Assembly (NCBI GenBank): GCA_027484575.1
Contig: JAIXSQ010000013.1
Coordinates: forward strand, 248,001 to 312,000
From: Comamonadaceae bacterium
GTDB taxonomy: Bacteria > Pseudomonadota > Gammaproteobacteria > Burkholderiales > Burkholderiaceae_C
Direction of reading: 5' to 3'
DNA: 64,000 nucleotides
Position numbers and translations under genes: made by a program. The notes under the pieces were generated by a model. That model had not been told where the DNA came from. It saw only the letters and a list, made by a program, of their open reading frames with translations, and searched no databases. The number at the start of each line of letters is the position of its first letter. The first letter of the stretch is position 1. Shown here piece after piece: positions 48,613-62,199 of the stretch.

Positions 48613-50466
48613 TCAGGCCGCCAGGCGCTGCTCGATCCTGGCCTTGGTGTCCTTGAGCTCCTGGGGCAGCTTGTGCTCCAGCTGCTGGAACAGCTCGTGG
48701 TGCAGCTGCAGCTCCTGCTGCCAGGCCGGCAGGTCGATGCCGGTGACCTGGCGGAACTGCTCCTGCGTGAACGGCAGGCCTTCCCACTCCAGCTCCTGGT
48801 AGCTGGGGCTGACGCCGAAGACGTGCGTCTCGCCCTGCACCTTGCCCTCGATGCGGTCGAGCATCCACTTGAGCACGCGCATGTTCTCGCCGTAGCCGGG
48901 CCAGACGAACTTGCCGTCCTCGCCCTTGCGGAACCAGTTGGTCGTGTAGATCTTGGGCAGCTTGGCGCCCGAGGCCTGCAGCTTGCGGCCCAGGTCCAGC
49001 CAGTGCTGGAAGTACTCGGCCATGTTGTAGCCGGCGAAGGGCAGCATCGCGAACGGGTCGCGGCGCACCACGCCCTGCTGGCCGAAGGCCGCGGCGGTGG
49101 TCTCCGAGCCCATGGTGGCGGCCATGTACACGCCCTCGACCCAGTCGTGGGCCTCGGTCACCAGCGGCACCGTGGTGGAGCGGCGGCCGCCGAAGATGAA
49201 GGCGTCGATCGCCACGCCGGCCGGGTTGTCCCACTCGGGGTCCAGCGCCGGGTTGTTGGTGGCGGCCACGGTGAAGCGGGCGTTCGGGTGGGCGGCCTTG
49301 GCGCCGGTCTCCCGGGCGATCTGGGGCGTCCAGTCCTTGCCCTGCCAGTCGATCGCGTGCGCCGGCGCGTCGCCGTCCATGCCTTCCCACCACACGTCGC
49401 CGTCGTCGGTCAGCGCCACGTTCGTGAAGATCACGTCACGCTGCAGCGAGGCCATGCAGTTCGGGTTGGTCTTGGTGTTGGTGCCGGGGGCCACGCCGAA
49501 GTAGCCGGCCTCGGGGTTGATGGCGTACAGGCGGCCGTCGGCGGCCGGCTTGATCCAAGCGATGTCGTCGCCGATGGTGGTGACCTTCCAGCCCTCGAAG
49601 CCCTTGGGCGGGATCAGCATGGCGAAGTTGGTCTTGCCGCAGGCCGACGGGAACGCGGCGGCCACGTGGTACTTCTTGCCCTGGGGGTTGGTCACGCCCA
49701 GGATGAGCATGTGCTCGGCCAGCCAGCCCTGGTCGCGGCCCATCTTGCTGGCGATGCGCAGCGCGAAGCACTTCTTGCCCAGCAGCGCGTTGCCGCCGTA
49801 GCCCGAGCCGTACGACCAGATCTCGCGGGTCTCGGGGTAGTGGACGATGTACTTGGTCTTGTTGCAGGGCCAGGACGAGTCCTGCTGCCCCGGCTCCAGC
49901 GGCGCGCCCACGGTGTGCACGCAGGGCACGTAGTCGCCGTCGACGCCCAGCACGTCGTACACGGCCTTGCCCATGCGGGTCATGATGCGCATGTTCACGG
50001 CCACGTACGGGCTGTCGGACAGCTCCACGCCCACGTGGGCGATGGGCGAGCCCAGCGGGCCCATGGAGAACGGCACCACGTACATGGTGCGGCCGCGCAT
50101 GCAGCCGTCGAACAGCGGGTTCAGCGTGGCGCGCATCTCGGCCGGCGCCATCCAGTTGTTGGTCGGGCCGGCGTCTTCCTTGCGCTCGCAGCAGATGTAG
50201 GTGCGGTCTTCGACGCGGGCGACGTCGCTCGGGTCGGACCAGGCCAGGTAGGAGTTGGCGCGCTTGGCCGGGTTCAGGCGCTTGAAGGTGCCGGCGTCCA
50301 CCAGCCGCTGGCACAGGCGGTCGTACTCCTCCTGGCTGCCGTCGCACCAGTAGACGGCGGCCGGCTTGCACAGCGCGACCATGTCGGCCACCCAGGCCAC
50401 CAGCTTGGCATTGCGGACCCAGGCGGGTGTGTTCAGGTTCAGGCCCTGCATCACGGGGGAATTCAT
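48613..50466 (-). CDS. pckG: GTP-dependent phosphoenolpyruvate carboxykinase
   Basis: 617 residues, standard for the GTP class. It makes PEP from oxaloacetate for gluconeogenesis. Seen: the P-loop-like [16 protein letters not shown] (kinase-1a), the substrate region [52 protein letters not shown] (kinase-2 and following loop) and [19 protein letters not shown] is 9 bases before the ATG at 50466. A TAAAAT box lies 204 bp upstream and an 18-bp palindrome about 260 bp upstream. Fits a cell living on organic acids, matching the many carboxylate receptors. Confidence 0.97.
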   Translation of the reverse strand: MNSPVMQGLNLNTPAWVRNAKLVAWVADMVALCKPAAVYWCDGSQEEYDRLCQRLVDAGTFKRLNPAKRANSYLAWSDPSDVARVEDRTYICCERKEDAGPTNNWMAPAEMRATLNPLFDGCMRGRTMYVVPFSMGPLGSPIAHVGVELSDSPYVAVNMRIMTRMGKAVYDVLGVDGDYVPCVHTVGAPLEPGQQDSSWPCNKTKYIVHYPETREIWSYGSGYGGNALLGKKCFALRIASKMGRDQGWLAEHMLILGVTNPQGKKYHVAAAFPSACGKTNFAMLIPPKGFEGWKVTTIGDDIAWIKPAADGRLYAINPEAGYFGVAPGTNTKTNPNCMASLQRDVIFTNVALTDDGDVWWEGMDGDAPAHAIDWQGKDWTPQIARETGAKAAHPNARFTVAATNNPALDPEWDNPAGVAIDAFIFGGRRSTTVPLVTEAHDWVEGVYMAATMGSETTAAAFGQQGVVRRDPFAMLPFAGYNMAEYFQHWLDLGRKLQASGAKLPKIYTTNWFRKGEDGKFVWPGYGENMRVLKWMLDRIEGKVQGETHVFGVSPSYQELEWEGLPFTQEQFRQVTGIDLPAWQQELQLHHELFQQLEHKLPQELKDTKARIEQRLAA

Positions 50467-50670
50467 CGGGAAAAGCTCCTGCGGAAGTTGGAAAACGCGG
50501 TTTCAGAAGGAGCGCGGACGGGGCGGAAAGGCCTGTGCGCCGAGCGCGCCGCTTGTGAAACCGGGCTTGGCTCAGTCGGTCGGGCGGGCGCTTTCCGGAG
50601 GGGAAAGGCCCCCGGCAGGATCGCTGCGGAAGGGGGCCTGGGCGCGGGCCGGGGTCGGCTGGACGTGTCG

Positions 50671-50676
50671 ATTTTA
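50671..50676 (-). promoter_or_regulatory. Candidate pckG -10 box (TAAAAT)
   Basis: On the minus strand TAAAAT matches the -10 consensus in 5 of 6 bases. It would give a 5' leader of about 200 bases before pckG. No clear -35 is seen. The region 50467-50670 holds no gene I can support. Confidence 0.4.
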
Positions 50677-50727
50677 TGAACCCGCACCTGATCCGGGCTC
50701 ACTCGCACGGGCTATCCCATGCAAACG

Positions 50728-50745
50728 ATGCATGACGTCATGCAT
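50728..50745. promoter_or_regulatory. Perfect 18-bp palindrome upstream of pckG
   Basis: ATGCATGACGTCATGCAT is a perfect palindrome centred about 60 bp upstream of the candidate pckG -10 box, a usual place for an activator. It is flanked by GCAAACG and GCACC. The binding protein is unknown. Confidence 0.65.
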
Positions 50746-50772
50746 GCACCTGCCGGCGGCGTGAAAAAGCAA

Positions 50773-50802
50773 ACGGCCCGGTGGCGGAGCCGACCGGGCC
50801 GT
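50773..50802 (-). terminator. Intrinsic terminator of the small membrane protein gene
   Basis: 10-bp stem ACGGCCCGGT/ACCGGGCCGT (50773-50782 with 50793-50802) extended by an inner GGC/GCC stem. On the minus strand it is followed by TTGCTTTTT, a good U-tract. It lies 40 bp after the stop at 50842. Confidence 0.85.
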
Positions 50803-50841
50803 GTGGGCATGGCGGGGGAGCGGGCGCGGCCCGCGGCCGCG

Positions 50842-50991
50842 TCAGGCCATCGAGATCGCGATGAAGGCCAGCAGGAACATCAGCACGCCGCCCACCAGGG
50901 GCAGGACCACCGGGATGGAGGGGACAATGCCTTCGACCGCGTCCTGCGGCTCGTGGGCGTCACCGTGGCTGTGGCGTGCATCGCTCGACAT
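50842..50991 (-). CDS. Small single-helix membrane protein (49 aa)
   Basis: 49 residues. The N-terminus is rich in His, Asp and Glu (MSSDARHSHGDAHEPQDAVE), followed by one membrane helix (VVLPLVGGVLMFLLAFIAISMA) that reaches the C-terminus. AGAGGA lies 6 bases before the ATG and a strong terminator follows, so it is a properly framed independent gene. The His/Asp-rich head could bind a divalent metal. Function unknown; possibly a subunit of a membrane complex. Confidence 0.72.
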   Translation of the reverse strand: MSSDARHSHGDAHEPQDAVEGIVPSIPVVLPLVGGVLMFLLAFIAISMA

Positions 50992-51077
50992 GGAATCCTC
51001 TGGCTTGGGTACGTTGTGGACGCCGGGATTCTAGCGGCGCCCGCCGTGCCGGCCGGCGAGACCCCGCGGGGCGTGGG

Positions 51078-51482
51078 TCAGAGCAGGGCGTAGGTGGTGC
51101 TGGCGCGGCAGGCGCTGCGGCCGTCCGTGGCGCCGCGGATGTCGATCTCGCCGAAGGCCAGCTGCTTGCCGGCGCGCAGCACCCGCGCCTCGACCAGTGC
51201 GTCCTGGCCCGACAGCGGCCGCAGGAAGCTGGTGCTCAGCTGCACCGTGGTGCAGGGGCGGAAGGCGCCGGACTGCGCCATCAGGGCCAGGACCATCGCC
51301 GTGTCGGCAGCGGCCAGCATTGCCTGCCCGCAGAGCATGCCGCCGGTGCGGGCCAGCTGGTCGGTGACCGGCAGCCGCACCAGCACGCCGTCGGCAGCGG
51401 CCGCCTCGACCCGCAGGTCCAGCGCCTGCACCCAGGGCGCGAAGTAGGCGGGCAGGGCGGCTTGCAGCTCGTCGAGGCTCAT
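51078..51482 (-). CDS. PaaI-family hotdog-fold thioesterase
   Basis: 134 residues, one hotdog domain. Seen: RLPVTDQLARTGGMLCGQAMLAAADTAMVLALMA (the central hotdog helix with the Gly-Asp region) and CTTVQLSTSFLRPLSGQDALVEARVLRAGKQLAFGEIDI. Family members hydrolyse acyl-CoA thioesters, often of aromatic acids; the substrate here is unknown. The start overlaps the ilvA stop by ATGA, so it is translated after the dehydratase. The usual PaaI HGG motif is not obvious (here TGGMLCG), so a related subgroup is possible. Confidence 0.82.
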   Translation of the reverse strand: MSLDELQAALPAYFAPWVQALDLRVEAAAADGVLVRLPVTDQLARTGGMLCGQAMLAAADTAMVLALMAQSGAFRPCTTVQLSTSFLRPLSGQDALVEARVLRAGKQLAFGEIDIRGATDGRSACRASTTYALL

Positions 51483-52705
51483 GCGCCGATGCTAGGGGCG
51501 GCCGCGCCCTGGCGCTGCGCGTGGAAACCCGCTGCGTGCAGCGCCTGCAGCACGGACTCGACATGGTCCTGGCCCCGGGTCTGCAGCACCAGCTCGATCT
51601 CCACGTTCTGCGCCGCCAGCAGCGTGAAGGCGCGCTGGTGGTGGACCTCGTTGACGTTCGCGCCGGCCTCGGCCACCGTGGCGGCGATGCGTGCCAGCGT
51701 GCCCGGCACGTCGCGTGCCTCCACCCGGATGCGCACCAGCCGACCGGCGCGCACCATGCCGCGCTCGATGATCGCGGCCAGCAGCAGCGGGTCGATGTTG
51801 CCGCCGCACAGCACCAGCCCGACGGTGCGGCCGGCGTAGGCGGGCCGGTCCTTGAGCAGCGCGGCCAGGCCGGCGGCGCCGGCGCCCTCGACCAGCGTCT
51901 TCTCGATCTCCAGCAGCATCACGATGGCCTGCTCGATGTCGCCTTCGTCGACCAGCACCAGCTCGTCGACCAGCCGCCGCACGATGTCCTGCGTGATCCG
52001 GCCGGCCGTGCCCACCGCGATCCCCTCGGCGATGCTGCTGCGCCCCATCGGCAGCTGCGTGCCCTGCACCGCGTTGACCATGCTGGGAAAGCGCTGCGCC
52101 TGCACGCCCACCAGCCGGATGTCCGGCCGCAGGGCCCGGGCCGCGACGGCCATGCCGGCCATCAGCCCGCCGCCGCCGATCGACACCACCAGCGTGTCGA
52201 TCTCGGGCACGTCCTGCAGCATCTCCAGCGCGATCGTCCCCTGGCCGGCGACGATCGCCTCGTCGTCGTACGGATGCACGAACACCAGGCCCTGCTGCCG
52301 GGCCAGCTCCAGCGCATGGGCGCGCGCCTCGTCCAGCGTGTCGCCCTGCAGCACCACCTCGGCGCTGAAGCCGCGCGTGCGCTCGATCTTCACCCCGGGC
52401 GTGAAGCGCGGCATGACGATGACCGCCCGGATGCCCAGGCGCTGCGCGTGGTACGCGACGCCTTGCGCGTGGTTGCCCGCGCTCATGGCGACCACGCCGC
52501 GGGCCCGTTCGGCCGCATCGAGCTGGGCCAGCTTGTTGCAGGCGCCGCGCTCCTTGAACGAGGCGGTGAACTGCAGGTTCTCGAACTTGAGGAACACCCG
52601 CGCGCCGGTCAGCTCCGACAGGGTGCGCGACTCGACGCAGGGCGTGCGCAGCACCTGGCCGTCGATGCGCAGGGCGGCGGCCTCGATGGCGGCGAAGTCG
52701 GGCAT
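51479..52705 (-). CDS. ilvA: PLP-dependent threonine/serine dehydratase with ACT domain
   Basis: 408 residues. Catalytic domain with PLP Lys in FTASFKERGACNKLAQL, AMSAGNHAQGVAYHAQRLG, the glycine loop VVSIGGGGLMAGMAVAA and LVLCGGNIDPLLLAAI. A C-terminal ACT-like regulatory domain (RIRVEARDVPGTLARIAATVAEAGANVNEV) of one copy gives the ~400-residue form (TdcB/short IlvA). It deaminates threonine to 2-oxobutyrate or serine to pyruvate; the ACT domain suggests allosteric control. Start at 52705 (MPDFAAIEAAAL) is favoured by a TAGGAT box 7 bases upstream; an ATG three codons earlier is an alternative. Confidence 0.9.
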   Translation of the reverse strand: MPDFAAIEAAALRIDGQVLRTPCVESRTLSELTGARVFLKFENLQFTASFKERGACNKLAQLDAAERARGVVAMSAGNHAQGVAYHAQRLGIRAVIVMPRFTPGVKIERTRGFSAEVVLQGDTLDEARAHALELARQQGLVFVHPYDDEAIVAGQGTIALEMLQDVPEIDTLVVSIGGGGLMAGMAVAARALRPDIRLVGVQAQRFPSMVNAVQGTQLPMGRSSIAEGIAVGTAGRITQDIVRRLVDELVLVDEGDIEQAIVMLLEIEKTLVEGAGAAGLAALLKDRPAYAGRTVGLVLCGGNIDPLLLAAIIERGMVRAGRLVRIRVEARDVPGTLARIAATVAEAGANVNEVHHQRAFTLLAAQNVEIELVLQTRGQDHVESVLQALHAAGFHAQRQGAAAPSIGA

Positions 52706-52712
52706 GCGCGGC

Positions 52713-52718
52713 ATCCTA
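52713..52718 (-). promoter_or_regulatory. Candidate -10 box (TAGGAT) for ilvA
   Basis: On the minus strand TAGGAT ends 7 bases before the ATG at 52705, overlapping an earlier in-frame ATG. It may equally serve as a weak AGGA ribosome binding site. Confidence 0.3.
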
Positions 52719-52845
52719 CCGTCCGGCCCAGCAGCCGAGCCAGCGCCGGGGGCTCGGCGGTCCGCGCCTTCCGCGCCGTGCCAGACCACGCTATCGTTGG
52801 CCCCGGTCCGCGCCGCGGGCCGCCCGCTGGAACTGGAGCGATCCC

Positions 52846-55143
52846 ATGGTCAAGCGATCCGCCGACGCGCAACTGCTCGCCTCGCCCGGGCTGGCCGATG
52901 CGCCCGTGCTCGACCTCATGTGCTCGCACTTCGTGCTCACGCTGGCGGCCAAGCAGGGCAGCCGCTTCAACGTGCGGCGCGACCTCAACGGGCTGCTGGC
53001 CCTGGCGGGGCGTCACCTGGTGTGGCCGGCGCCGGCGCTCGGCCGCCTTCGCGAGTTCCTGGGGCGGCGCTGCAGCGGCAACGAGTTCTGGCGTGGCCAC
53101 GAGCGGCTGGGCGCCGCCGCCTTCCTCGAGCGGCACGGCACCTGGCGCGGCCCCTACGAGGAAGGCACGCTGTTCTTCTACCTGGACGAGTACGCCAAGG
53201 ACCAGCCGCGCGACCTGCTGTCCGTGCTGGCCACCACCTGCGAGTGGCTGGGCCAGGCGCTCAAGAAGCAGTCGACGCTGGTCGAGAAGAACATCGACGC
53301 CCTGGCCGGCCTGCTGCAGCTCAATCGCGCCGAGCGCGCGCTGCTGCTGTACGGCACGCTGGCGCGCTACCAGCGCGACCTGCGCAGCATCCTGGTCGAA
53401 TTCAAGGTCAACAACGCGCCCGAGGCCTACGCGGCCATCGCCGAGATCGCCGGGGTCAACGCGGCCGAGGTGGGCGAGGCGCTGCGCGCCGGCTCGCGGC
53501 TGGAGCGCATCGGCCTGGTCGAGAACCTGATCTCCGAGCACAACATCACCGACCTGGCGGACCTGATGAAGGTCAGCGAGAAGCTGCCGCCGGTGCTGAT
53601 GCGCGAGTACCGCGACGAGGGCGAGCTGATGGCGGTGTTCACCCGCCCCAGCAGCAAGAGCACGCTGGGGCCGGACGACTTCGCCTTCGTGCAGGACGAC
53701 ACGCAGGTGCTGTGCGCGCTGCTGCGCAACGCCGTCGAGCGCAAGGAGCTGGGCGTCAACGTGCTGTTGTATGGCCCGCCGGGCACGGGCAAGACCGAGC
53801 TGGCCAAGGTGGTGGCGCAGGCCGCGGGCCTGGAGCTGTACGAGGTCGAGTACGCCGACCGCGACGGCAACTCGCTGTCGGGCCGCGACCGCTACCGCTC
53901 GCTGCAGATCGCGCAGGTGTTCCTCAAGGGCAGCGCCCGCGCCGCGCTGCTGTTCGACGAGGTCGAGGACGTGTTCCCGCCCATCAGCACCGAGGCGGCG
54001 CAGATGCTCGCGCGCGCCGAGCAGGTGGCGCAGCCGGCCAGCGGCAGCGTCAGCGGCAAGGCCTGGGTGAACCAGATCCTGGAGAGCAACCCGGTGCCCA
54101 CGCTGTGGGTCACCAACCGCATCGAGCAGATCGACCCCGCGTTCCGGCGCCGCTTCGCCTACCACCTGGAGCTCAAGTCGCCGCCGCCCGGAGCCCGCGA
54201 GTCGCTGGTGCGGCGCACGCTCGACGGCGTGACGGTGTCCGAGGACTTCGTCGCCCGGCTGACCGAGCGCAAGGGGCTCACGCCGGCGCAGATCCGCACC
54301 GCGGTGCGCTTCGCGGGCCTGGCCGGCGGCGCGGGCCAGGCGGCCGAGGCGCTGATCGAGCGGCAGCTGCGCAATGCCGACCAGGCGCTGGGGGCCCGGC
54401 CCGCGGCCGGCCTGCGGCCCACGGTCACCACCTGGGATGCGGCCATGCTCAACGTCGAGAGCCGCCATGCCGTGCCCCGCATCGTGCAGGCGCTCAAGGC
54501 GCGCGGCCACGGCAGCCTGTGCTTCTACGGCCCGCCCGGCACCGGCAAGACGGCGCTGGCCGAGCACATCGCGCGCAGCCTCGACCGGCCGCTGATGGTG
54601 CGCCAGGCCAGCGACCTCATGAGCAAGTTCGTCGGCGAGACCGAGCAGAACATGGCCGCGATGTTCCGTGAGGCGGAGGCCGAGCGCGCGGTGCTGCTGC
54701 TCGACGAGGCCGACAGCTTCCTGCAGGACCGCCGCGGCGCCCAGCGCACCTACGAGGTCACCGAGGTCAACGAGATGCTGCAGGGCATGGAGCGCTACGC
54801 CGGCGTGTTCGTCTGCACCACCAACCTGCTCGACCGCATCGACCAGGCGGCGCTGCGCCGCTTCACCTTCAAGCTGCGCTTCAAGCCGCTGACCGCCGCG
54901 CAGCGCGAGGCGATGTTCGTCGCCGAGGCGCTGGCGGGCGACGCGGCCGGCTTCACGCCGGACCTGCAGGCGCGGCTGCGCCGGCTCGAGCAGCTGTGCC
55001 CGGGCGACTACGCTGCGGTCAAGCGCCAGGTCGAGATCCTCGGCGACCCCTTCGCGCCCGAGGAGTTCCTGGAGCAGCTGGAGGCCGAGCACCGCATCAA
55101 GCCCGAGGTGCGCGAGGCGCGGCCGATGGGGTTCACGCTCTAG
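52846..55143 (+). CDS. Protein with two AAA+ ATPase modules, unknown role
   Basis: 765 residues. An unrecognised helical N-terminal domain (1-290) precedes two AAA+ modules. Module 1: Walker A GPPGTGKT (310-317), Walker B LLFDEVED (368-375), sensor LWVTN and RRRF. Module 2: Walker A GPPGTGKT (562-569), Walker B LLLDEADSF (617-625), sensor VCTTN and an Arg in ALRRF. Both look able to bind and hydrolyse ATP. Module 2 is of the classic/spastin-like type, module 1 more diverged. No signal or membrane segment. Stands alone between ilvA (divergent) and recQ (convergent), with no protease or partner next to it. Confidence 0.85.
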   Translation: MVKRSADAQLLASPGLADAPVLDLMCSHFVLTLAAKQGSRFNVRRDLNGLLALAGRHLVWPAPALGRLREFLGRRCSGNEFWRGHERLGAAAFLERHGTWRGPYEEGTLFFYLDEYAKDQPRDLLSVLATTCEWLGQALKKQSTLVEKNIDALAGLLQLNRAERALLLYGTLARYQRDLRSILVEFKVNNAPEAYAAIAEIAGVNAAEVGEALRAGSRLERIGLVENLISEHNITDLADLMKVSEKLPPVLMREYRDEGELMAVFTRPSSKSTLGPDDFAFVQDDTQVLCALLRNAVERKELGVNVLLYGPPGTGKTELAKVVAQAAGLELYEVEYADRDGNSLSGRDRYRSLQIAQVFLKGSARAALLFDEVEDVFPPISTEAAQMLARAEQVAQPASGSVSGKAWVNQILESNPVPTLWVTNRIEQIDPAFRRRFAYHLELKSPPPGARESLVRRTLDGVTVSEDFVARLTERKGLTPAQIRTAVRFAGLAGGAGQAAEALIERQLRNADQALGARPAAGLRPTVTTWDAAMLNVESRHAVPRIVQALKARGHGSLCFYGPPGTGKTALAEHIARSLDRPLMVRQASDLMSKFVGETEQNMAAMFREAEAERAVLLLDEADSFLQDRRGAQRTYEVTEVNEMLQGMERYAGVFVCTTNLLDRIDQAALRRFTFKLRFKPLTAAQREAMFVAEALAGDAAGFTPDLQARLRRLEQLCPGDYAAVKRQVEILGDPFAPEEFLEQLEAEHRIKPEVREARPMGFTL

Positions 55144-55167
55144 GGGAGCAGGGCCCCGCCTCTCCTT

Positions 55168-55243
55168 CCGTCATGCCCGCGCAGGGGCATCCACGATCAG
55201 GCGTGGCGGTCGGTCATGGATCCCCGCCTGCGCGGGGATGACG
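55168..55243. repeat. REP-like palindromic repeat, site 4 (one arm damaged)
   Basis: Left unit CCGTCAT + GCCCGCGCAGGGGC + ATCCACGAT, whose stem has lost bases relative to GCCCGCGCAGGCGGGC. Right unit GGTCATGGAT + CCCCGCCTGCGCGGGG + ATGACGG, intact. It lies between the convergent AAA+ and recQ genes. Confidence 0.75.
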
Positions 55244-55269
55244 GCGGGCACGGGCGACTGGCCGGTGGC

Positions 55270-57150
<1,881 letters not shown>

Positions 57151-57158
57151 GGGACCCG

Positions 57159-57164
57159 ATTGTC
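57159..57164 (-). promoter_or_regulatory. Candidate -10 box (GACAAT) for recQ
   Basis: On the minus strand GACAAT ends 8 bases before the ATG at 57150. No Shine-Dalgarno lies between them. Confidence 0.4.
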
Positions 57165-57352
57165 CTCAACCGGACGACCGGCCCTGCCGGCGACCCTGCC
57201 GCCCCTTAGGCGAATTGCTTAAGCGGCTTAGGCGAAGCGCCTCTCAAGTCGAACGGTTCAGCTTCCTAGCATCCGTCAGCCATGACGCATGCAGTTCCGC
57301 GACGGGGAGACGAACGACGGCATCCAGGCGGCGCCCACGCCGGGAGGATGCC

Positions 57353-59179
<1,827 letters not shown>

Positions 59180-59198
59180 GCGCGCGAGGGCGGCTCCC

Positions 59199-59204
59199 TA
59201 CAAT
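59199..59204 (+). promoter_or_regulatory. Candidate -10 box (TACAAT) for the metH N-terminal half
   Basis: TACAAT (5 of 6) ends 8 bases before the ATG at 59213. No Shine-Dalgarno or riboswitch is seen here, unlike the second metH half. Confidence 0.45.
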
Positions 59205-59212
59205 TCGGGCCC

Positions 59213-60256
<1,044 letters not shown>

Positions 60257-60297
60257 GCCCGCCGCCCGCCACCGCCCCGGTCCGCCGCCGGCGCGAG

Positions 60298-62178
60298 GTG
60301 GCGGGCTTCGCGCTCCTGGGCGCCGGCGTCGGGCTGGTGACCGGGGTGCCGGGCCTCGAGGTCCGCCTGGCCCCGGCCCTCTACGGGTCGGTGCACCTGC
60401 TGCTGGAGCTGGTCTCGGTGGTCGTCGCCGCGCTGGTGGCCGCCACCGGCTGGCACACGCTGCACCGGCACCCCAGCCGGCAGCTGGCGGTGGTGGTCTG
60501 CGCCTACGCGGGCGTGGCGGTGCTGGACCTGGCCCATGCGCTCCTGTTCGAAGGCATGCCCACGTTCTTGGGGCCCACGGGTGCGGGCCGGGCCGTCGCA
60601 CCGCACCTGGCGGCGCGCCTGCTGGCCGGCATCGCCCTGCTGGCCGTCGTGTGGATGCCCACGCACGCGGTGATCAGCCGGCGCGGCCGCTGGGCGCTGC
60701 TGGCCGGCGTGGGCACGCTGGCGGTGGCGCTGGCCGCCGTCGACCAGTACTGGCCGGGCCTGCGGGCCCTGCTGCTGCAGCCGGGGGTCGGGCCGACCCT
60801 GCTGAAGGATGCGCTGGAGGCCCTGGTGGTGCTGCTGTATGCCGGCGTGGCCTGGGGCCTGTGGCGCCGGCTGCACGTGGAGCCCGCGCGTTCGCTGCGC
60901 CTGCTGCTGGTGGCGGCGGTGCTCATGGCGCTGTCGGAGCTGTCCGTGGCGCTGTACCGCCATCCCACCGACCTGGCCAACCTGCTCGGCCACCTACTGA
61001 AGGTGGCCTCGTACGTGGTCGTCTACCGCGCCGTGTTCGTGCGCATGGTGCTCGAGCCCTGGGCCGCGCTGGACCGCGCGCGCGTCGCGGTGGCCGCCGG
61101 CGAGGCGCGCTGGCGGATGCTGTTCGCCCACAGCCTGGACGCGGTGCTGGTCACCACGCCGGAAGGCGCCGTGGTGGCCGCCAACCCGGCGGCCTGCCAG
61201 CTGTTCGGCCGCACCGAGGACGAGCTGCGCGACGGCGGGCGCTCCATGGTGGTCGACCCGCACGACGGCGAGCGCCTGCGCGAGCTGCTCGCGCGCCGCG
61301 GCCGCGACGGGCGCGTCAAGGGCGAGCTGCGCTTCCGGCGGGGCGATGGCGAGGTCTTCGACGCCGAACTCACCTCCACCCTGTACCAGGACGAGGCCGG
61401 CGCCTGGCATGCCAGCCTGCTGGTGCGCGACATCACCGAGCGCAAGCGGCGCGACCGCGAGGCGCTGCGGCTGGCCCAGCTGGAGGCCGCCAACGCCGAG
61501 CTCGAGCGCTTCTCGTACGCGCTGGCGCACGACCTGCGCGCGCCGCTCGCGTCGGTGGCCGGCTTCGCCGGTGCGCTCGACGCGGCGGTGCAGGAGCGGC
61601 GCACCGAGCGGCTGCCGCATTTCGTCGACCGCATCCAGGCCAACGCGCAGCGGATGGAGGCCATGGTCGAGGGCCTGCTGGCGCTGGCCAAGCTGTCGCG
61701 CGACGCGCTGCAGCCCGCACCGGTCGACCTGTCGGCACTGGCCCGCGAGCTGCTGCAGCAGCTGCGCGAGCGTGACCCGCAGCGCACCGTCGAGGCCGTC
61801 GTGCAGGACGGCCTGCGGGCGCAGGCCGACCCGCGGCTGGCCGGCCTGCTGCTGCAGAACCTGCTGGAGAACGCCTGGAAGTTCACCGCCCGGGTGCCCG
61901 CGGCACGCATCGAGGTGGGCGGCGCCGACGGCCCCGGCGGGGAGGCGGTCTACTGGGTGGCCGACAACGGCGTGGGATTCGACATGGCCGACGCCGGCCG
62001 CCTGTTCGATCCGTTCCAGCGCCTGCATCCGCAGGCCAGCTTCCCGGGCCACGGCATCGGGCTGGCGAACGTCAAGCGGGTGGTGGAGCGGCACGGCGGC
62101 CGCGTGTGGGCCGATGCGCACCCCGGCGGCGGCGCGGTGTTCCGCTTCACGCTGGGCACGGCGCCGGCGGACGCCTGA
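60298..62178 (+). CDS. MASE3-PAS sensor histidine kinase
   Basis: About 626 residues. N-terminal MASE3-like integral membrane sensor with about seven helices (residues 1-250; HLLLELVSVVVAALVAATGWH, VAVLDLAHALLFEGMPTFLGP). PAS domain about 270-385 (LFAHSLDAVLVTTPEGAVVAANPAACQLFGR). HisKA with FSYALAHDLRAPLASVAGFAG (His411), HATPase with NLLENAWKFT, DNGVGFDM and GHGIGLA. The start is uncertain: GTG at 60298 is the first reasonable codon, 41 bp after the metH-N stop, with no good Shine-Dalgarno. No response regulator is adjacent, so it is an orphan kinase. It is one of two genes parting the metH halves. Confidence 0.85.
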   Translation: MAGFALLGAGVGLVTGVPGLEVRLAPALYGSVHLLLELVSVVVAALVAATGWHTLHRHPSRQLAVVVCAYAGVAVLDLAHALLFEGMPTFLGPTGAGRAVAPHLAARLLAGIALLAVVWMPTHAVISRRGRWALLAGVGTLAVALAAVDQYWPGLRALLLQPGVGPTLLKDALEALVVLLYAGVAWGLWRRLHVEPARSLRLLLVAAVLMALSELSVALYRHPTDLANLLGHLLKVASYVVVYRAVFVRMVLEPWAALDRARVAVAAGEARWRMLFAHSLDAVLVTTPEGAVVAANPAACQLFGRTEDELRDGGRSMVVDPHDGERLRELLARRGRDGRVKGELRFRRGDGEVFDAELTSTLYQDEAGAWHASLLVRDITERKRRDREALRLAQLEAANAELERFSYALAHDLRAPLASVAGFAGALDAAVQERRTERLPHFVDRIQANAQRMEAMVEGLLALAKLSRDALQPAPVDLSALARELLQQLRERDPQRTVEAVVQDGLRAQADPRLAGLLLQNLLENAWKFTARVPAARIEVGGADGPGGEAVYWVADNGVGFDMADAGRLFDPFQRLHPQASFPGHGIGLANVKRVVERHGGRVWADAHPGGGAVFRFTLGTAPADA

Positions 62179-62199
62179 AGGCGCCCGCGGCGGCCCCGT

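Noticed and set aside
48568..50679. Open plus-strand frame of about 700 codons opposite pckG
   Set aside because: Antisense shadow that begins inside the terminator and runs through an unmistakable pckG.
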